64,000 nt of DNA from Pseudomonas hygromyciniae (GTDB lineage Bacteria > Pseudomonadota > Gammaproteobacteria > Pseudomonadales > Pseudomonadaceae), in the NCBI RefSeq assembly GCF_016925675.1, contig NZ_CP070506.1, forward strand, positions 4,462,501-4,526,500. Direction: 5' to 3'. The notes under the pieces were generated by a model that was given only the letters and a program-made list of their open reading frames with translations, was not told the DNA's origin and searched no databases. A program made the position numbers and the translations under genes. Shown here piece after piece: positions 1 to 7,738 of this stretch. Position 1 is the first letter of the stretch; each line of letters begins with the position of its first letter.

Positions 1-910
1 CGTGGCCCCCGAACTGGTGGAAAAAGTGCAGAAAGCCGCCGCCGAGCTGAGCTACGTGGTCAACCCGGCCGCCCGCGCCCTGGCCTCGGCATGCAGCCAG
101 TCGGTGGTGGTACTGGTGCCTTCATTGTCCAACCTGCTGTTTATCGAAACCCTGGAGGCCATTCACCAGGTGTTGCGCCCCAAGGGCTTCGAAGTGCTGA
201 TCGGCAACACCCACTATTGCCGGGACGAAGAAGAAAACCTGCTGCGCAACTACATGGCCTATCAGCCACGGGGCTTGCTGCTGACCGGTTTTGATCGCAC
301 CGAAAGCGCCCGGCGCATGGTGGAGTCGAGCAATGTGCCCTGCGTGTACATGATGGACCTGGACCCCACCGCCGGCCTCAACTGCGTGGGCTTCTCGCAG
401 ATCAGTGCCGGCCAAACCGCGGCAGCGCACCTGATCTCCCGGGGTCGCAAGCGCCTGGCCTATGTTGGCGCACAGTTGGACCAGCGCACGCTGCTGCGCG
501 GCGAAGGCTTCCGCCAAGGCCTGCAGAAGGCCGGTTTGTATGACCCGGCATTGGAACTGCTGACCCCACGCCCCTCGTCGGTGGGCCTGGGTGGCGAATT
601 GTTCCTGCAACTGCTGGCCAGCCATCCGGACGTGGATGCGATTTTTTTCGGCAACGATGACTTGGCCCACGGCGCCCTGCTCGAAGCCTTGCGCCACGGG
701 ATCAAGGTGCCGGAGCAAATCGCAGTGCTGGGCTTCAACGACCTGCCCGCCTCCAGCTTCATGGTGCCGCGCCTGAGCAGCATCAGCACCCCGCGTGAAG
801 CCATTGGCCGACGCGCGGCAGAGCATTTGCTGACGGTGATGGCAGGCAACAAGATCGCCCGGCCGGTGGTGGATATGGGGTTTGAGTTGAAGGTGCGCGA
901 GAGTACCTGA
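1..910 (+). CDS. LacI-family transcriptional regulator, GntR (gluconate) type; 5' end outside window
   Basis: The 302 codons present cover the last part of the DNA-binding hinge (AAELSYVVNPAARALA, as in LacI hinge helices) and the whole periplasmic-binding-protein-like effector domain. The helix-turn-helix lies upstream of base 1. The stretches VLVPSLSNLLF, YVGAQLDQRT, FGNDDLAHGA and LSSISTPREAIG resemble the gluconate repressor GntR subgroup of LacI proteins, which release DNA on binding gluconate or 6-phosphogluconate. The gene is followed by a REPIN, so it probably ends its transcription unit. Family is certain; the gluconate assignment is inference from recalled similarity, and the operon it controls would lie to the left of the window. 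Confidence 0.85.
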   Translation, partial: VAPELVEKVQKAAAELSYVVNPAARALASACSQSVVVLVPSLSNLLFIETLEAIHQVLRPKGFEVLIGNTHYCRDEEENLLRNYMAYQPRGLLLTGFDRTESARRMVESSNVPCVYMMDLDPTAGLNCVGFSQISAGQTAAAHLISRGRKRLAYVGAQLDQRTLLRGEGFRQGLQKAGLYDPALELLTPRPSSVGLGGELFLQLLASHPDVDAIFFGNDDLAHGALLEALRHGIKVPEQIAVLGFNDLPASSFMVPRLSSISTPREAIGRRAAEHLLTVMAGNKIARPVVDMGFELKVREST

Positions 911-914
911 ACCG

Positions 915-1005
915 ATGTGGGAGCGGGCTTGCCCGCGATAACGGTGTGTCAGGCAATACATCTGGCACTGATACACCGCTATCGCGGGCAAGCCCGCTCC
1001 CACAT
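915..1005. repeat. REPIN (paired REP sequences, GTGGGAGCGGGC type)
   Basis: Two inverted REP copies (ATGTGGGAGCGGGCTTGCCC on the left and its complement on the right) enclose a spacer that is itself partly complementary (ACGGTGTGTCAG / TGATACACCG). This is the typical REPIN doublet of fluorescent pseudomonads, lying in the gap between the LacI-type gene and the GST gene. Confidence 0.9.
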
Positions 1006-1088
1006 TTTTGAGCGTGTCCACTTAACCCTATCGCTGTCCTTGCGCGCCCCTGCTAAATTGCCCAGCTCATACCAGCCAGGGAAGCACC

Positions 1089-1721
1089 ATGGGACACGCG
1101 CTGAAAATTTTGGGTCGCACTTCGTCCATCAACGTACGAAAAGTCCTGTGGACCTGCCAGGAACTGGCTATCCCCTACGAGCGTGAAGATTGGGGCATCG
1201 GCTTCACGCCTACCCAGTCACCCGAATTCCTCGCCCTGAACCCTAACGCCCAAGTACCGGTCATCGTCGATGACAACGGCGTGCTATGGGAGTCCAACAC
1301 CATCTGCCGCTATCTGGTGGGCCTGCACCAACGCCACGACCTGCTGCCCGCCGCCCCCGCGCCACGGGCCAGGGTCGAGCAATGGATGGATTGGCAAGCC
1401 ACCGAGCTCAACCCATCCTGGGGCTACGCCTTCCATGCCCTGGTGCGCAAGAACCCGGACTTTCAGGACCCGCAGCGCATTGCCGCCGGCGTGCGCGGCT
1501 GGAACGACAAGATGGGACTGCTGGAACAGCAATTGATCAAAACCGGCGCCTATGTGGCCGGGGACGACTTCACCCTGGCCGATATCCTGATTGGCCTGTC
1601 AGTACACCGCTGGCGGATGACGCCCATGGAGCGCCCCGCCTACCCGGCAGTGGAGGCGTACTACGCCCTACTCAGCCAGCGCCCAGGTTTCCAGGCTTTT
1701 GCCCTCGACGGTCACAACTAA
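1089..1721 (+). CDS. Glutathione S-transferase family protein
   Basis: The 210-residue product has the usual size and two-domain layout of a cytosolic GST. The N-terminal thioredoxin-like domain (about residues 1-80) contains LGRTSSINVRKVLWTCQEL, NPNAQVPVI with the cis-proline, and the glutathione-binding WESNTICRYL segment. The C-terminal helical domain ends with GDDFTLADI, the N-capping motif of GSTs. It would conjugate or reduce substrates with glutathione in the cytoplasm. The start is preceded by an AGGGAAGC ribosome-binding region. The gene ends ten bases before an epimerase remnant that keeps its own ATG. The substrate cannot be told from sequence. Confidence 0.9.
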   Translation: MGHALKILGRTSSINVRKVLWTCQELAIPYEREDWGIGFTPTQSPEFLALNPNAQVPVIVDDNGVLWESNTICRYLVGLHQRHDLLPAAPAPRARVEQWMDWQATELNPSWGYAFHALVRKNPDFQDPQRIAAGVRGWNDKMGLLEQQLIKTGAYVAGDDFTLADILIGLSVHRWRMTPMERPAYPAVEAYYALLSQRPGFQAFALDGHN

Positions 1722-1731
1722 GGATTACACG

Positions 1732-1884
1732 ATGAAAGGACTCAACGTACTGCTCACCGGTGCCTGCGGCAGGATCGGCAAGACCTTCTTCGAGGCCTCG
1801 AAAGATCGTTACCGCTTCACCCTCACTGCCCCTTCGCCCTCGACGGCCATCGCTTCGTGCAGGCCGAGGGGGTCAAGCACCTGA
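1732..1884 (+). pseudogene. Remnant of an NAD(P)-dependent epimerase/dehydratase
   Basis: A well-placed ATG with AAGGA upstream starts a reading frame with the Rossmann fingerprint LLTGACGRIGK, typical of extended SDR/epimerase proteins. After about 35 codons the frame no longer looks like the family and it stops at codon 51. Family members are about 270-330 residues, so nearly all of the enzyme is missing. The following 100 bases contain a direct repeat of GCCGCTGGCGGC (1894-1905 and 1914-1925), possibly a scar of the deletion. It directly follows the GST gene, with which it may once have formed an operon. Confidence 0.6.
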
Positions 1885-2033
1885 TCGCCCATGGCCGCTG
1901 GCGGCAAACATTCGCCGCTGGCGGCACGCCTCATGACGAAGCAATGCTCTCAAAGCCAATGAATTGGGGCATTGGCCCTCGGCACGCTAATTGCTAAACC
2001 CTCTGTATCGCTCAAACCCATAGGTGCCCGATC

Positions 2034-2534
2034 ATGTTGGTCAATACCCAAGTCTCATCCGTGATCCAACAGTCCAAACGCCCCGACCTGGACCCCGCCA
2101 ACGCCGCCGCCAGTGCGCTGTACAGCGGCGTGATGCAGAACGTGCAGAACGCTGCTGCCGCAACCCAGGTGCAGGCCACGCAAAAGGCCACTGACACCAC
2201 GGCCAGCAACGTGGATGCCGCGTTTGCCAAGACCCGCCTGCAGTTGCAAGCGACACCGCCGACCAGCGCCACGCCGACCACTGCGACCAGCAGCCAGGCC
2301 CGCGCAGATTTCACCGACTATATGACCAAGACCCCGGCCGAGCGCATCCGCGATCAGATCCTGCTGGAAAAGGGCCTGACCGAAGAAGATGTAAAAGCGA
2401 TGCCTGTCGAACAACAAGACGCTATTGCCCAGGAAGTGGCTGATCGCCTAAAGATGCAGGTAGCGGAACAGTTCGCCGAGAAGACTGCTGACCCGCAGAT
2501 CAAGGCCGTCAAAGACGCCCTCGCCGCAATCTGA
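2034..2534 (+). CDS. Conserved hypothetical protein, Ala/Thr-rich
   Basis: I do not recognise a named family. The 166-residue product has no signal peptide or membrane segment. Residues 20-100 are rich in Ala, Thr and Gln, suggesting a flexible or helical linker. The C-terminal part (YMTKTPAERIRDQILLEKG, then EEDVKAMPVEQQDAIAQEV) is charged and helical and looks like a conserved module. Codon usage and third-position GC match the neighbouring genes, which supports it as a real gene. A REPIN follows the stop codon. Confidence 0.75.
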   Translation: MLVNTQVSSVIQQSKRPDLDPANAAASALYSGVMQNVQNAAAATQVQATQKATDTTASNVDAAFAKTRLQLQATPPTSATPTTATSSQARADFTDYMTKTPAERIRDQILLEKGLTEEDVKAMPVEQQDAIAQEVADRLKMQVAEQFAEKTADPQIKAVKDALAAI

Positions 2535-2551
2535 CTCAGCGCACGCCCTTT

Positions 2552-2649
2552 GTAGGAGCGAGCTTGCTCGCGAAAAACTTCAACGATAACGCGGGGTATC
2601 GGGTTCCCCGTGGCGGTCTCAGGTTTTTCGCGAGCAAGCTCGCTCCTAC
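2552..2649. repeat. REPIN (GTAGGAGCGAGC type)
   Basis: GTAGGAGCGAGCTTGCTCGC on the left is matched by its reverse complement on the right, and the arms extend through GAAAAAC/GTTTTTC. It lies between convergent genes and separates their 3' ends. Confidence 0.9.
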
Positions 2650-2659
2650 TAAAGAGGCA

Positions 2660-3979
2660 CTATTGCAGTTGCAGGGTCGAGTTGAACTGGCCAATGGCGT
2701 CCACCACATGCCGCGAGCCTTCCTGGATCTCCAGGATCACTTGCCCTGCCTCATTGGCCAACTCCACCCCCAGGCCGGTACGACTCAGGCTCGACTGCAT
2801 GCTCGACACCGCGCTCAGGGACAAGTCGTGGTTCTTGCGTACCACCTCGACAATCTCAAGCGTCGCCTGGCTGGTGCGCGCCGCCAGGCTGCGCACCTCG
2901 TCCGCCACCACAGCAAAGCCACGCCCGTGCTCACCGGCCCGTGCCGCTTCAATGGCCGCGTTAAGCGCCAACAGGTTGGTTTGATCGGCAATCCCGCGAA
3001 TGGTCTGCACGATGGTGCCGATAATGTCCGACTGCTTGCTTACCGCGTCGATGCTGATTGCCGCTTGGTTGAGGTCGCGGGAAATTTCTTCGATGATCTG
3101 CACCGTCTGCTGTACCACTTCCGAGCCCTTGCGGGCGCAGGCATCATTCTGCACCGAGGTGGCGTGGGCAGAATCGGCAGCGGTACGCAACGTGGTGACC
3201 TGGTCGGTGATATCGCTGGCGAACTTCACCACTTTGTACAGACGTCCGTTGGCATCGAAGATTGGGTTGTAGGAGGCTTCCAGAAACAGCGTCTGACCCT
3301 GTTTGTTGCGCCGCTCAAAACGATGGGAGTGGAACTCTCCGCGGTTCAGTGAGGCCCAGAAGGCTTTGTAGGCCGGTGATTCCACCTCGGCGTGATGGCA
3401 GAACATGCTGTGGTGTTGGCCGACGATTTCACCGAGGGAATACTGCACCGTCTTCAGGAAGTTCTGGTTGGCATTGAGGATCTGCCCCTGGGGCGTGAAC
3501 TCGATGACCGCCATGGAGCGCCCGATGGCATCGATCAGGCTTTGGTTTTCATGCTCGCGGTGAACCCGTTCGGAAATATCCGCAGCCACTTTGATCACAC
3601 TCTGCACCTGGTTATCCGGGCCATAGACCGGCATGTAACTGGCCTCCAGCCATACTTCCTGGCCACTTTTGGTCAAGCGCATGAACGTGCCGCTGATGGG
3701 TTCGCCCTGGCCCAGGTCGTGCCACAATTTTGCGTAGGCATCGCTGCGGTAATAGGACTCTTCACAGAAGATTCGATGGTGTTTACCGCGTACTTCCTCG
3801 GCGCTGTAACCCATGACCTTGCAGAAGTTTTCGTTGGCATCCAGTACTACGCCGTCGCGATCAAACTCGATCATCGCCATGGAACGACTGATGGCCGCCA
3901 ACTTGGCTTGGGCCTGGGTTAGCGCACAGGAAAAACGCTCTATTTCCAGCAGGTCGGATTTGTGGTGCAAGTTAAACAT
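2660..3979 (-). CDS. Soluble methyl-accepting chemotaxis transducer with two PAS domains (BdlA-like)
   Basis: The 439-residue product starts with two PAS domains in tandem (about residues 25-145 and 148-265). Each has the paired [18 protein letters not shown] and [16 protein letters not shown] motifs of energy-sensing PAS domains. The C-terminal half is an MCP signalling domain with the highly conserved hairpin tip ([20 protein letters not shown], then [15 protein letters not shown]). There is no membrane-spanning segment, so the protein should be cytoplasmic. This layout and length match Pseudomonas BdlA, which links energy or redox state to biofilm dispersal. BdlA orthology is likely but not proven; Aer-like energy taxis is the alternative. 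Confidence 0.88.
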   Translation of the reverse strand: MFNLHHKSDLLEIERFSCALTQAQAKLAAISRSMAMIEFDRDGVVLDANENFCKVMGYSAEEVRGKHHRIFCEESYYRSDAYAKLWHDLGQGEPISGTFMRLTKSGQEVWLEASYMPVYGPDNQVQSVIKVAADISERVHREHENQSLIDAIGRSMAVIEFTPQGQILNANQNFLKTVQYSLGEIVGQHHSMFCHHAEVESPAYKAFWASLNRGEFHSHRFERRNKQGQTLFLEASYNPIFDANGRLYKVVKFASDITDQVTTLRTAADSAHATSVQNDACARKGSEVVQQTVQIIEEISRDLNQAAISIDAVSKQSDIIGTIVQTIRGIADQTNLLALNAAIEAARAGEHGRGFAVVADEVRSLAARTSQATLEIVEVVRKNHDLSLSAVSSMQSSLSRTGLGVELANEAGQVILEIQEGSRHVVDAIGQFNSTLQLQ

Positions 3980-4444
3980 GATCGGATCACCTTCAGCGCT
4001 GTCTTTGAATGACGGTTAGTTCTTGGATTTGACCCAGTACAACTTTCCACAAAACAGGCAAACGCAGCTGTCCATAAGGCAGGACAAGTGTCAGGCGATA
4101 GATAAATGATGGCTAATCGGAGAGTCCATGGGGCAACACCCGTTTCAAGGCATCCTTTTCTTGACGACCCCGTGCGGGGCCCGCTTTAACCGACACACGT
4201 AAATCCATTTAACCTGAGGCTCCTTTTTTCCGGCGCTTTGACATACGCACTTATCTATTCACAGCTTCAATAGTGCTCATCAATCACTATTCAAGCACCC
4301 ACCCGAAACGCTTCATATGGCGTGCGACATAAGTGGTTATGGATGAGCATAGACAGGGCTTGGCGCTATGCAAGGCCATTAATCAGCCAGCATTTATAGA
4401 CAGGTGTTGGAGGGGATGTGCAGGGGCAGGATGTATCGATGCCG
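3980..4444. other. Gene-free stretch upstream of the chemotaxis transducer
   Basis: No convincing coding frame is seen. The stretch is less GC-rich than its neighbours and should hold the promoter of the transducer gene on the minus strand. A 7-bp inverted repeat, AATAGTG (4269-4275) with CACTATT (4285-4291), could be an operator or a small hairpin. GACCCCGTGCGGGGC near 4165 is a short GC-rich hairpin. Confidence 0.5.
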
Positions 4445-4546
4445 CTGTAGGAGCGAGCTTGCTCGCGAAAAGCTCGAGAGCGCCGTGTTTTTCCTGCGAA
4501 CACGCGTTTTCGTTAACGCTCTTCGCGAGCAAGCTCGCTCCTACAG
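4445..4546. repeat. REPIN (CTGTAGGAGCGAGC type)
   Basis: CTGTAGGAGCGAGCTTGCTC is matched by its complement at the right end. The spacer (containing GTTAACGCT) belongs to the same subfamily as the REPINs at 21748-21849 and 23350-23447, in the opposite orientation. Confidence 0.9.
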
Positions 4547-4554
4547 TGAAGTAC

Positions 4555-4671
4555 TCAGTGACCGAACAGACCGGTCTCAGTCTTCTTGGCTTTTTTGTCC
4601 GCGCGTTTTTCATCGGCGGTCTTTGCCGGTTTTTTCTTCGCGGCTTTCTTTGAATCCATACCTTTGGCCAT
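4555..4671 (-). CDS. Small Lys-rich protein, 38 residues
   Basis: An ATG preceded by GGAG at 8 nt opens a 38-codon frame beginning MAKGMDSKKAAKKK and ending TETGLFGH. About one third of the residues are Lys, with Ala and Asp/Glu between, giving a highly basic, probably unstructured protein, perhaps nucleic-acid or anion binding. The uncharged GLFGH tail looks like a deliberate C-terminal motif. It lies between a REPIN and the promoter of the divergent GNAT gene. A good ribosome-binding site and skewed composition support translation; function is unknown. Confidence 0.65.
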   Translation of the reverse strand: MAKGMDSKKAAKKKPAKTADEKRADKKAKKTETGLFGH

Positions 4672-4785
4672 GATGCATGCTCCACTAACAGAGGAAGTAA
4701 CAAGGGGTATAACACCTATTGCCCACCAGAAGGCGCTTTGCCCGACTTATAATCCCCGGTCCTTGATCACGTTTGTTAAACCACC

Positions 4786-5202
4786 ATGCCCGAGTTGCAC
4801 ATTGATCGACTGGCAGACCCCCTGTGGCCGCTGCTGAACAAGTTCTACCGCAGCCACAACTCATCGATGAAAGCCCTCAAGGGCGGCCAATTGTGGGTCG
4901 CGCGCAACAGCGAGATTGTGGCCGGTCTGTGCCTGAGCCCCGTGGTCGGTGGCCAGTGGCTGACCGGGCTGTTTGTCGATCCGGCATTACGTGGGCAAGG
5001 GCTGGCGGCGCGGCTGATCGCACAAGCGATAGCGCCGGTCGAAGGCACGGTATGGCTGCTGTGCCACCCGGACCTGGAAGGGTTTTATGCAGCCCAGGGT
5101 TTCAGCCAGCAGACGGTGTTGCCACAATCGCTGGCCGAGCGCCTGGTGCGCTATAAACGCAACAAGCCGATGATCGCCATGGGCGTGTGCCGTCAGGTCT
5201 AA
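4786..5202 (+). CDS. GNAT-family N-acetyltransferase
   Basis: The 138-residue product has the acetyl-CoA-binding signature of GNAT enzymes: [20 protein letters not shown] corresponds to beta4, the R/Q-x-x-G-x-G/A loop and helix alpha3. The later [13 protein letters not shown] is the usual motif B (tyrosine near the cofactor thiol). It should transfer an acetyl group to an amine in the cytoplasm; the substrate is not evident. A TATAAT hexamer lies at 4748-4753. The 3' end overlaps the end of the convergent def gene by 4 bases. Confidence 0.85.
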   Translation: MPELHIDRLADPLWPLLNKFYRSHNSSMKALKGGQLWVARNSEIVAGLCLSPVVGGQWLTGLFVDPALRGQGLAARLIAQAIAPVEGTVWLLCHPDLEGFYAAQGFSQQTVLPQSLAERLVRYKRNKPMIAMGVCRQV

Positions 5203-5738
5203 GCGTCGGCGGCGGGATCCAGGTCGGGGAACATCACCTCGATAAACCCGAACTTGCTGAAGTCGGTGATGCGCGAGGGGTACAGGCGGCCGATCAAGTG
5301 GTCGCATTCGTGCTGCACCACCCGCGCATGGAAGCCGTCGGCAATCCGCACAATCGGCTCGCCCTTGGGGTCAAACCCCTCGTAGCGAATCTGCTGATAG
5401 CGATCCACCGCACCACGCAACCCCGGCACCGACAGACAGCCTTCATAGCCCTCCTCCAACACCGGGCTCAGCGGTGTAATCAGCGGGTTGATCAAGATGG
5501 TCTGGGGCACCGCCGGGGCATCCGGGTAGCGCTCGCTGCTTTCGAAGCCGAAGATCACCAGTTGCAGGTCGACACCAATCTGCGGCGCGGCCAGACCGAC
5601 GCCACCCACGTGCTCCATGGTCTGGAACATGTCATCGATCAGTTGCCACAGTTCGGGGCTGTCGAACATTTCCGGTGGCACCGGTGGCGCGATACGCAGC
5701 AGGCGCTCGTCGCCCATTTTCAGGATTTCACGAATCAT
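5199..5738 (-). CDS. def: Peptide deformylase
   Basis: This metalloenzyme removes the formyl group from the N-terminal methionine of nascent proteins. All three signature motifs are present in order: [10 protein letters not shown] (residues about 46-55), EGCLSVP with the metal-binding Cys, and QHECDHLIG with the two His ligands and catalytic Glu. At 179 residues it has normal length. It has no fmt neighbour, so it is probably one of several deformylase paralogues in the genome rather than the def-fmt copy. The brkB-like gene ends 3 bases upstream, suggesting co-transcription. Confidence 0.93.
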   Translation of the reverse strand: MIREILKMGDERLLRIAPPVPPEMFDSPELWQLIDDMFQTMEHVGGVGLAAPQIGVDLQLVIFGFESSERYPDAPAVPQTILINPLITPLSPVLEEGYEGCLSVPGLRGAVDRYQQIRYEGFDPKGEPIVRIADGFHARVVQHECDHLIGRLYPSRITDFSKFGFIEVMFPDLDPAADA

Positions 5739-5741
5739 CGG

Positions 5742-6695
5742 TCAGGTTTCATCAAGGGTGGGTTTGGGAATCGAATGGTCCCGGCCAAGGCCCGAGACAT
5801 GCTGTTTTTGATCGGGGTGATGTTCGCCAAAGTCCTTTTCACCCGGGTCCTTGCCTTCGGCAGACATGTGCTCGATCACCGCGTTCATTTCCGCACCCAG
5901 CAGCAATACCGCGGCGGAAATGTAGAAGTACAACAGCAGCACAATGATCGCACCGATGCTGCCATACATCGCGTTGTAGTCGGCGAAGGTCTTGACGTAG
6001 TAGCCAAAGCCCAGTGAAGCCACGATCCAGACCACCACCGCCAGCACCGAGCCTGGCGTGATAAAGCGAAATTTCTGCTTCACATCCGGCATCACGTAGT
6101 ACATCAAGGCCACGGCGAACATCAGCAGGATCACAATCAAAGGCCAACGCAGGATGGTCCACAAGGTAACGACAAACTCCTGCATGCCGATCTGCCCGGC
6201 CAGCCACTCCATCACTTGCGGCCCCAGGACCATCAGCGCGGCGGCGGCCAGCAACATGCCGGCGATGCCCACGGTGTAGAGAATCGACAACGGGAAACGC
6301 TTCCAGATCGGCCGGCCTTCCACCACGTCGTAGGCGGCATTCATCGCGCTCATCATCAGGCGCACGCCCGCCGAGGCGGTCCACAGCGCGATGACGATAC
6401 CCACCGACAACAGCCCACCCTTGGATTGCTGCAATTGGTCGATCACCGGGTTGACTTGCTCCAGAGCCTGGGGCGGCAGCACCAGTTCCGATTGCAGGCG
6501 CAGCCAACTGAAGAAATCCGGCAGGTGCAGGAAACCGATCAGGGCAATCAGGAACAGCAGGAAGGGGAACAGCGAAAACAGCATCTGGTAGGCCAGTGCC
6601 GAGGCATAAGTGGGCATCTCGTCATCAATGAACTCTGTGACGGTGCGCATCAATACGCGGTGCAGCGGCAGATCTTTTAATACCGGAAAAATCAT
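5742..6695 (-). CDS. YihY/BrkB-family inner-membrane protein
   Basis: The 317-residue protein has about six hydrophobic spans between residues 30 and 280 and the family hallmarks: YASALAYQMLFSLFPFLLFL near the start, LWTASAGVRLMMSAMNAAYD in the middle and YNAMYGSIGAIIVLLLYFYI near the end. The C-terminal 40 residues are hydrophilic and His/Asp-rich. The family is often misnamed ribonuclease BN; its real role is unclear and transport or envelope integrity is usually suggested. It is followed closely by def on the same strand. Confidence 0.85.
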   Translation of the reverse strand: MIFPVLKDLPLHRVLMRTVTEFIDDEMPTYASALAYQMLFSLFPFLLFLIALIGFLHLPDFFSWLRLQSELVLPPQALEQVNPVIDQLQQSKGGLLSVGIVIALWTASAGVRLMMSAMNAAYDVVEGRPIWKRFPLSILYTVGIAGMLLAAAALMVLGPQVMEWLAGQIGMQEFVVTLWTILRWPLIVILLMFAVALMYYVMPDVKQKFRFITPGSVLAVVVWIVASLGFGYYVKTFADYNAMYGSIGAIIVLLLYFYISAAVLLLGAEMNAVIEHMSAEGKDPGEKDFGEHHPDQKQHVSGLGRDHSIPKPTLDET

Positions 6696-6818
6696 AGCGT
6701 CTCCTTTCGCCGCAAAAAGGTTGAGTTCGTGGGCGACTCAGGGGCCGTTTTCTACATCAAGGTAGCCTATTTGGCGACCTTGAAACAATTTCGAAACTTT
6801 AAACATTGGGCGTGACAT

Positions 6819-6846
6819 AAAAACGGCCATCCGTGGATGGCCGTTA
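6819..6846 (-). terminator. Rho-independent terminator of the csbD gene
   Basis: AACGGCCATCC-GT-GGATGGCCGTT is a perfect hairpin. Read on the minus strand it is followed by a T-rich tail. It lies about 25 bases past the csbD stop codon. Confidence 0.85.
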
Positions 6847-6870
6847 TATTGCGTGTTGCACACGGCGGAA

Positions 6871-7062
6871 TCAGGCCTTGTCGACCGTATTCTTTACCGC
6901 ATCCTTGACCTTGCCGACCGCTTGCTGGGCTTCGCCCTTCTTCTCTTGAATCTTGCCTTCGACCTCAAGCTTGGGGTTGTCAGTGGCTTTGCCGACACCT
7001 TGCTTGATATTGCCGATGGCTTCGTTCACTAAACCTTTTGCCTTATCCGCTGTGCTGCCCAT
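6871..7062 (-). CDS. CsbD-family stress-response protein
   Basis: The 63-residue product starting MGSTADKAKGLVNEAIG matches the short CsbD family: repeated amphipathic K-G-x-x-x-x-A-V/I-G segments without hydrophobic core (IGNIKQGVGK, AQQAVGKVKDAV). These abundant small proteins are induced by general stress; their biochemical role is not known. The start was chosen at the ATG preceded by CGGAGAAA; an in-frame ATG seven codons upstream has no comparable site. A clear terminator follows, so the gene is monocistronic. Confidence 0.88.
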   Translation of the reverse strand: MGSTADKAKGLVNEAIGNIKQGVGKATDNPKLEVEGKIQEKKGEAQQAVGKVKDAVKNTVDKA

Positions 7063-7261
7063 GGTATTTCTCCGTAAGAACAATCAAGGGTTTTGGTCAT
7101 TACCTAAGGATTGACCCTGGGCCTCTGAGCAGAGTTTCAATTATTTGCGTGAGGCATTTCATCACCCTATACAGGTTTGGCTTTATGTTTTGCCGCCAAC
7201 CCCCGAGAATGCCCGGCAGATTCAGGCTAAATCGCTGAATAACAGATCCCGTAGGAAGGTT

Positions 7262-7639
7262 ATGAAACTCAATAAAACACAGGCCATCGCCCGCAGAAAC
7301 CTGGAACTGGGCGGTGCCGTGCTCGGCGTCAACAACTGCCACTTCACCGACCTGGACCGCAAGCGCAACATTTGGTGGTTCGACCTGCCAGTGGCCCGCA
7401 TTGCCATCGGCCAGTACGAGTGGATTCACTTGTTGATGCACAACGCCGAGACCGACCAGTTGTTGCACCTGAAAGTGCCGACCGCGTTCCTGCGTGAAAA
7501 GCTTGAAGGGTTGGTGGTGCGCAATGCGGGCAAGCGCAAGCCGGAGATTACCCTGGAGCTGAGCGCGGATAAGGATTCGTTCCTCAAGGATGTACGCCCG
7601 ACGGGCGCTGGCGTTAGCTTCGCGCAGTTCGCCCTGTAG
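7262..7639 (+). CDS. Conserved hypothetical protein, 125 residues
   Basis: The start ATG is preceded by TAGGAAGG, an excellent ribosome-binding site, which excludes the longer upstream frame. The protein has no signal peptide or membrane span. It contains GGAVLGVNNCHFTDLDRKRN, a Trp/Phe-rich WWFDLPV, and a basic C-terminal half (KLEGLVVRNAGKRKPEIT) that reads as alternating beta strands. I do not recognise a named domain. Codon usage fits the genome, and the gene ends before a REP and a bidirectional terminator. Confidence 0.75.
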   Translation: MKLNKTQAIARRNLELGGAVLGVNNCHFTDLDRKRNIWWFDLPVARIAIGQYEWIHLLMHNAETDQLLHLKVPTAFLREKLEGLVVRNAGKRKPEITLELSADKDSFLKDVRPTGAGVSFAQFAL

Positions 7640-7656
7640 GCACGCGCTCAAAAATA

Positions 7657-7681
7657 TGGGAGCTGGCTTGCCTGCTCCCAC
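7657..7681. repeat. Single REP hairpin
   Basis: GGGAGCTGGCTTGCCTGCTCCC is a short REP-type palindrome just upstream of the terminator between the convergent 125-residue gene and fadD1. Confidence 0.75.
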
Positions 7682-7707
7682 ATTTGGATTGCATTCCAAG
7701 CGCCCAA

Positions 7708-7737
7708 TAAAAAGCCCCGCATTCGCGGGGCTTTTTG
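7708..7737. terminator. Bidirectional rho-independent terminator
   Basis: GCCCCGC-ATTC-GCGGGGC is flanked by an A-run on the left and a T-run on the right, so it can end transcription both of the 125-residue gene (plus strand) and of fadD1 (minus strand). Confidence 0.9.
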
Positions 7738-7738
7738 T

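Noticed and set aside
915..2649. Regularly recurring short palindromes as a CRISPR array
   Set aside because: The repeats are dispersed through the whole window, occur as inverted pairs and match Pseudomonas REP sequences; no equal-length spacers and no cas genes.
4383..4715. A 110-codon minus-strand frame
   Set aside because: It reads through a REPIN. The part around 4555-4671 is coding in another frame, where the ribosome-binding site and Lys-rich protein are.
5742..6695. Ribonuclease BN
   Set aside because: The YihY/BrkB family was wrongly named so; the protein is an integral membrane protein without nuclease motifs.
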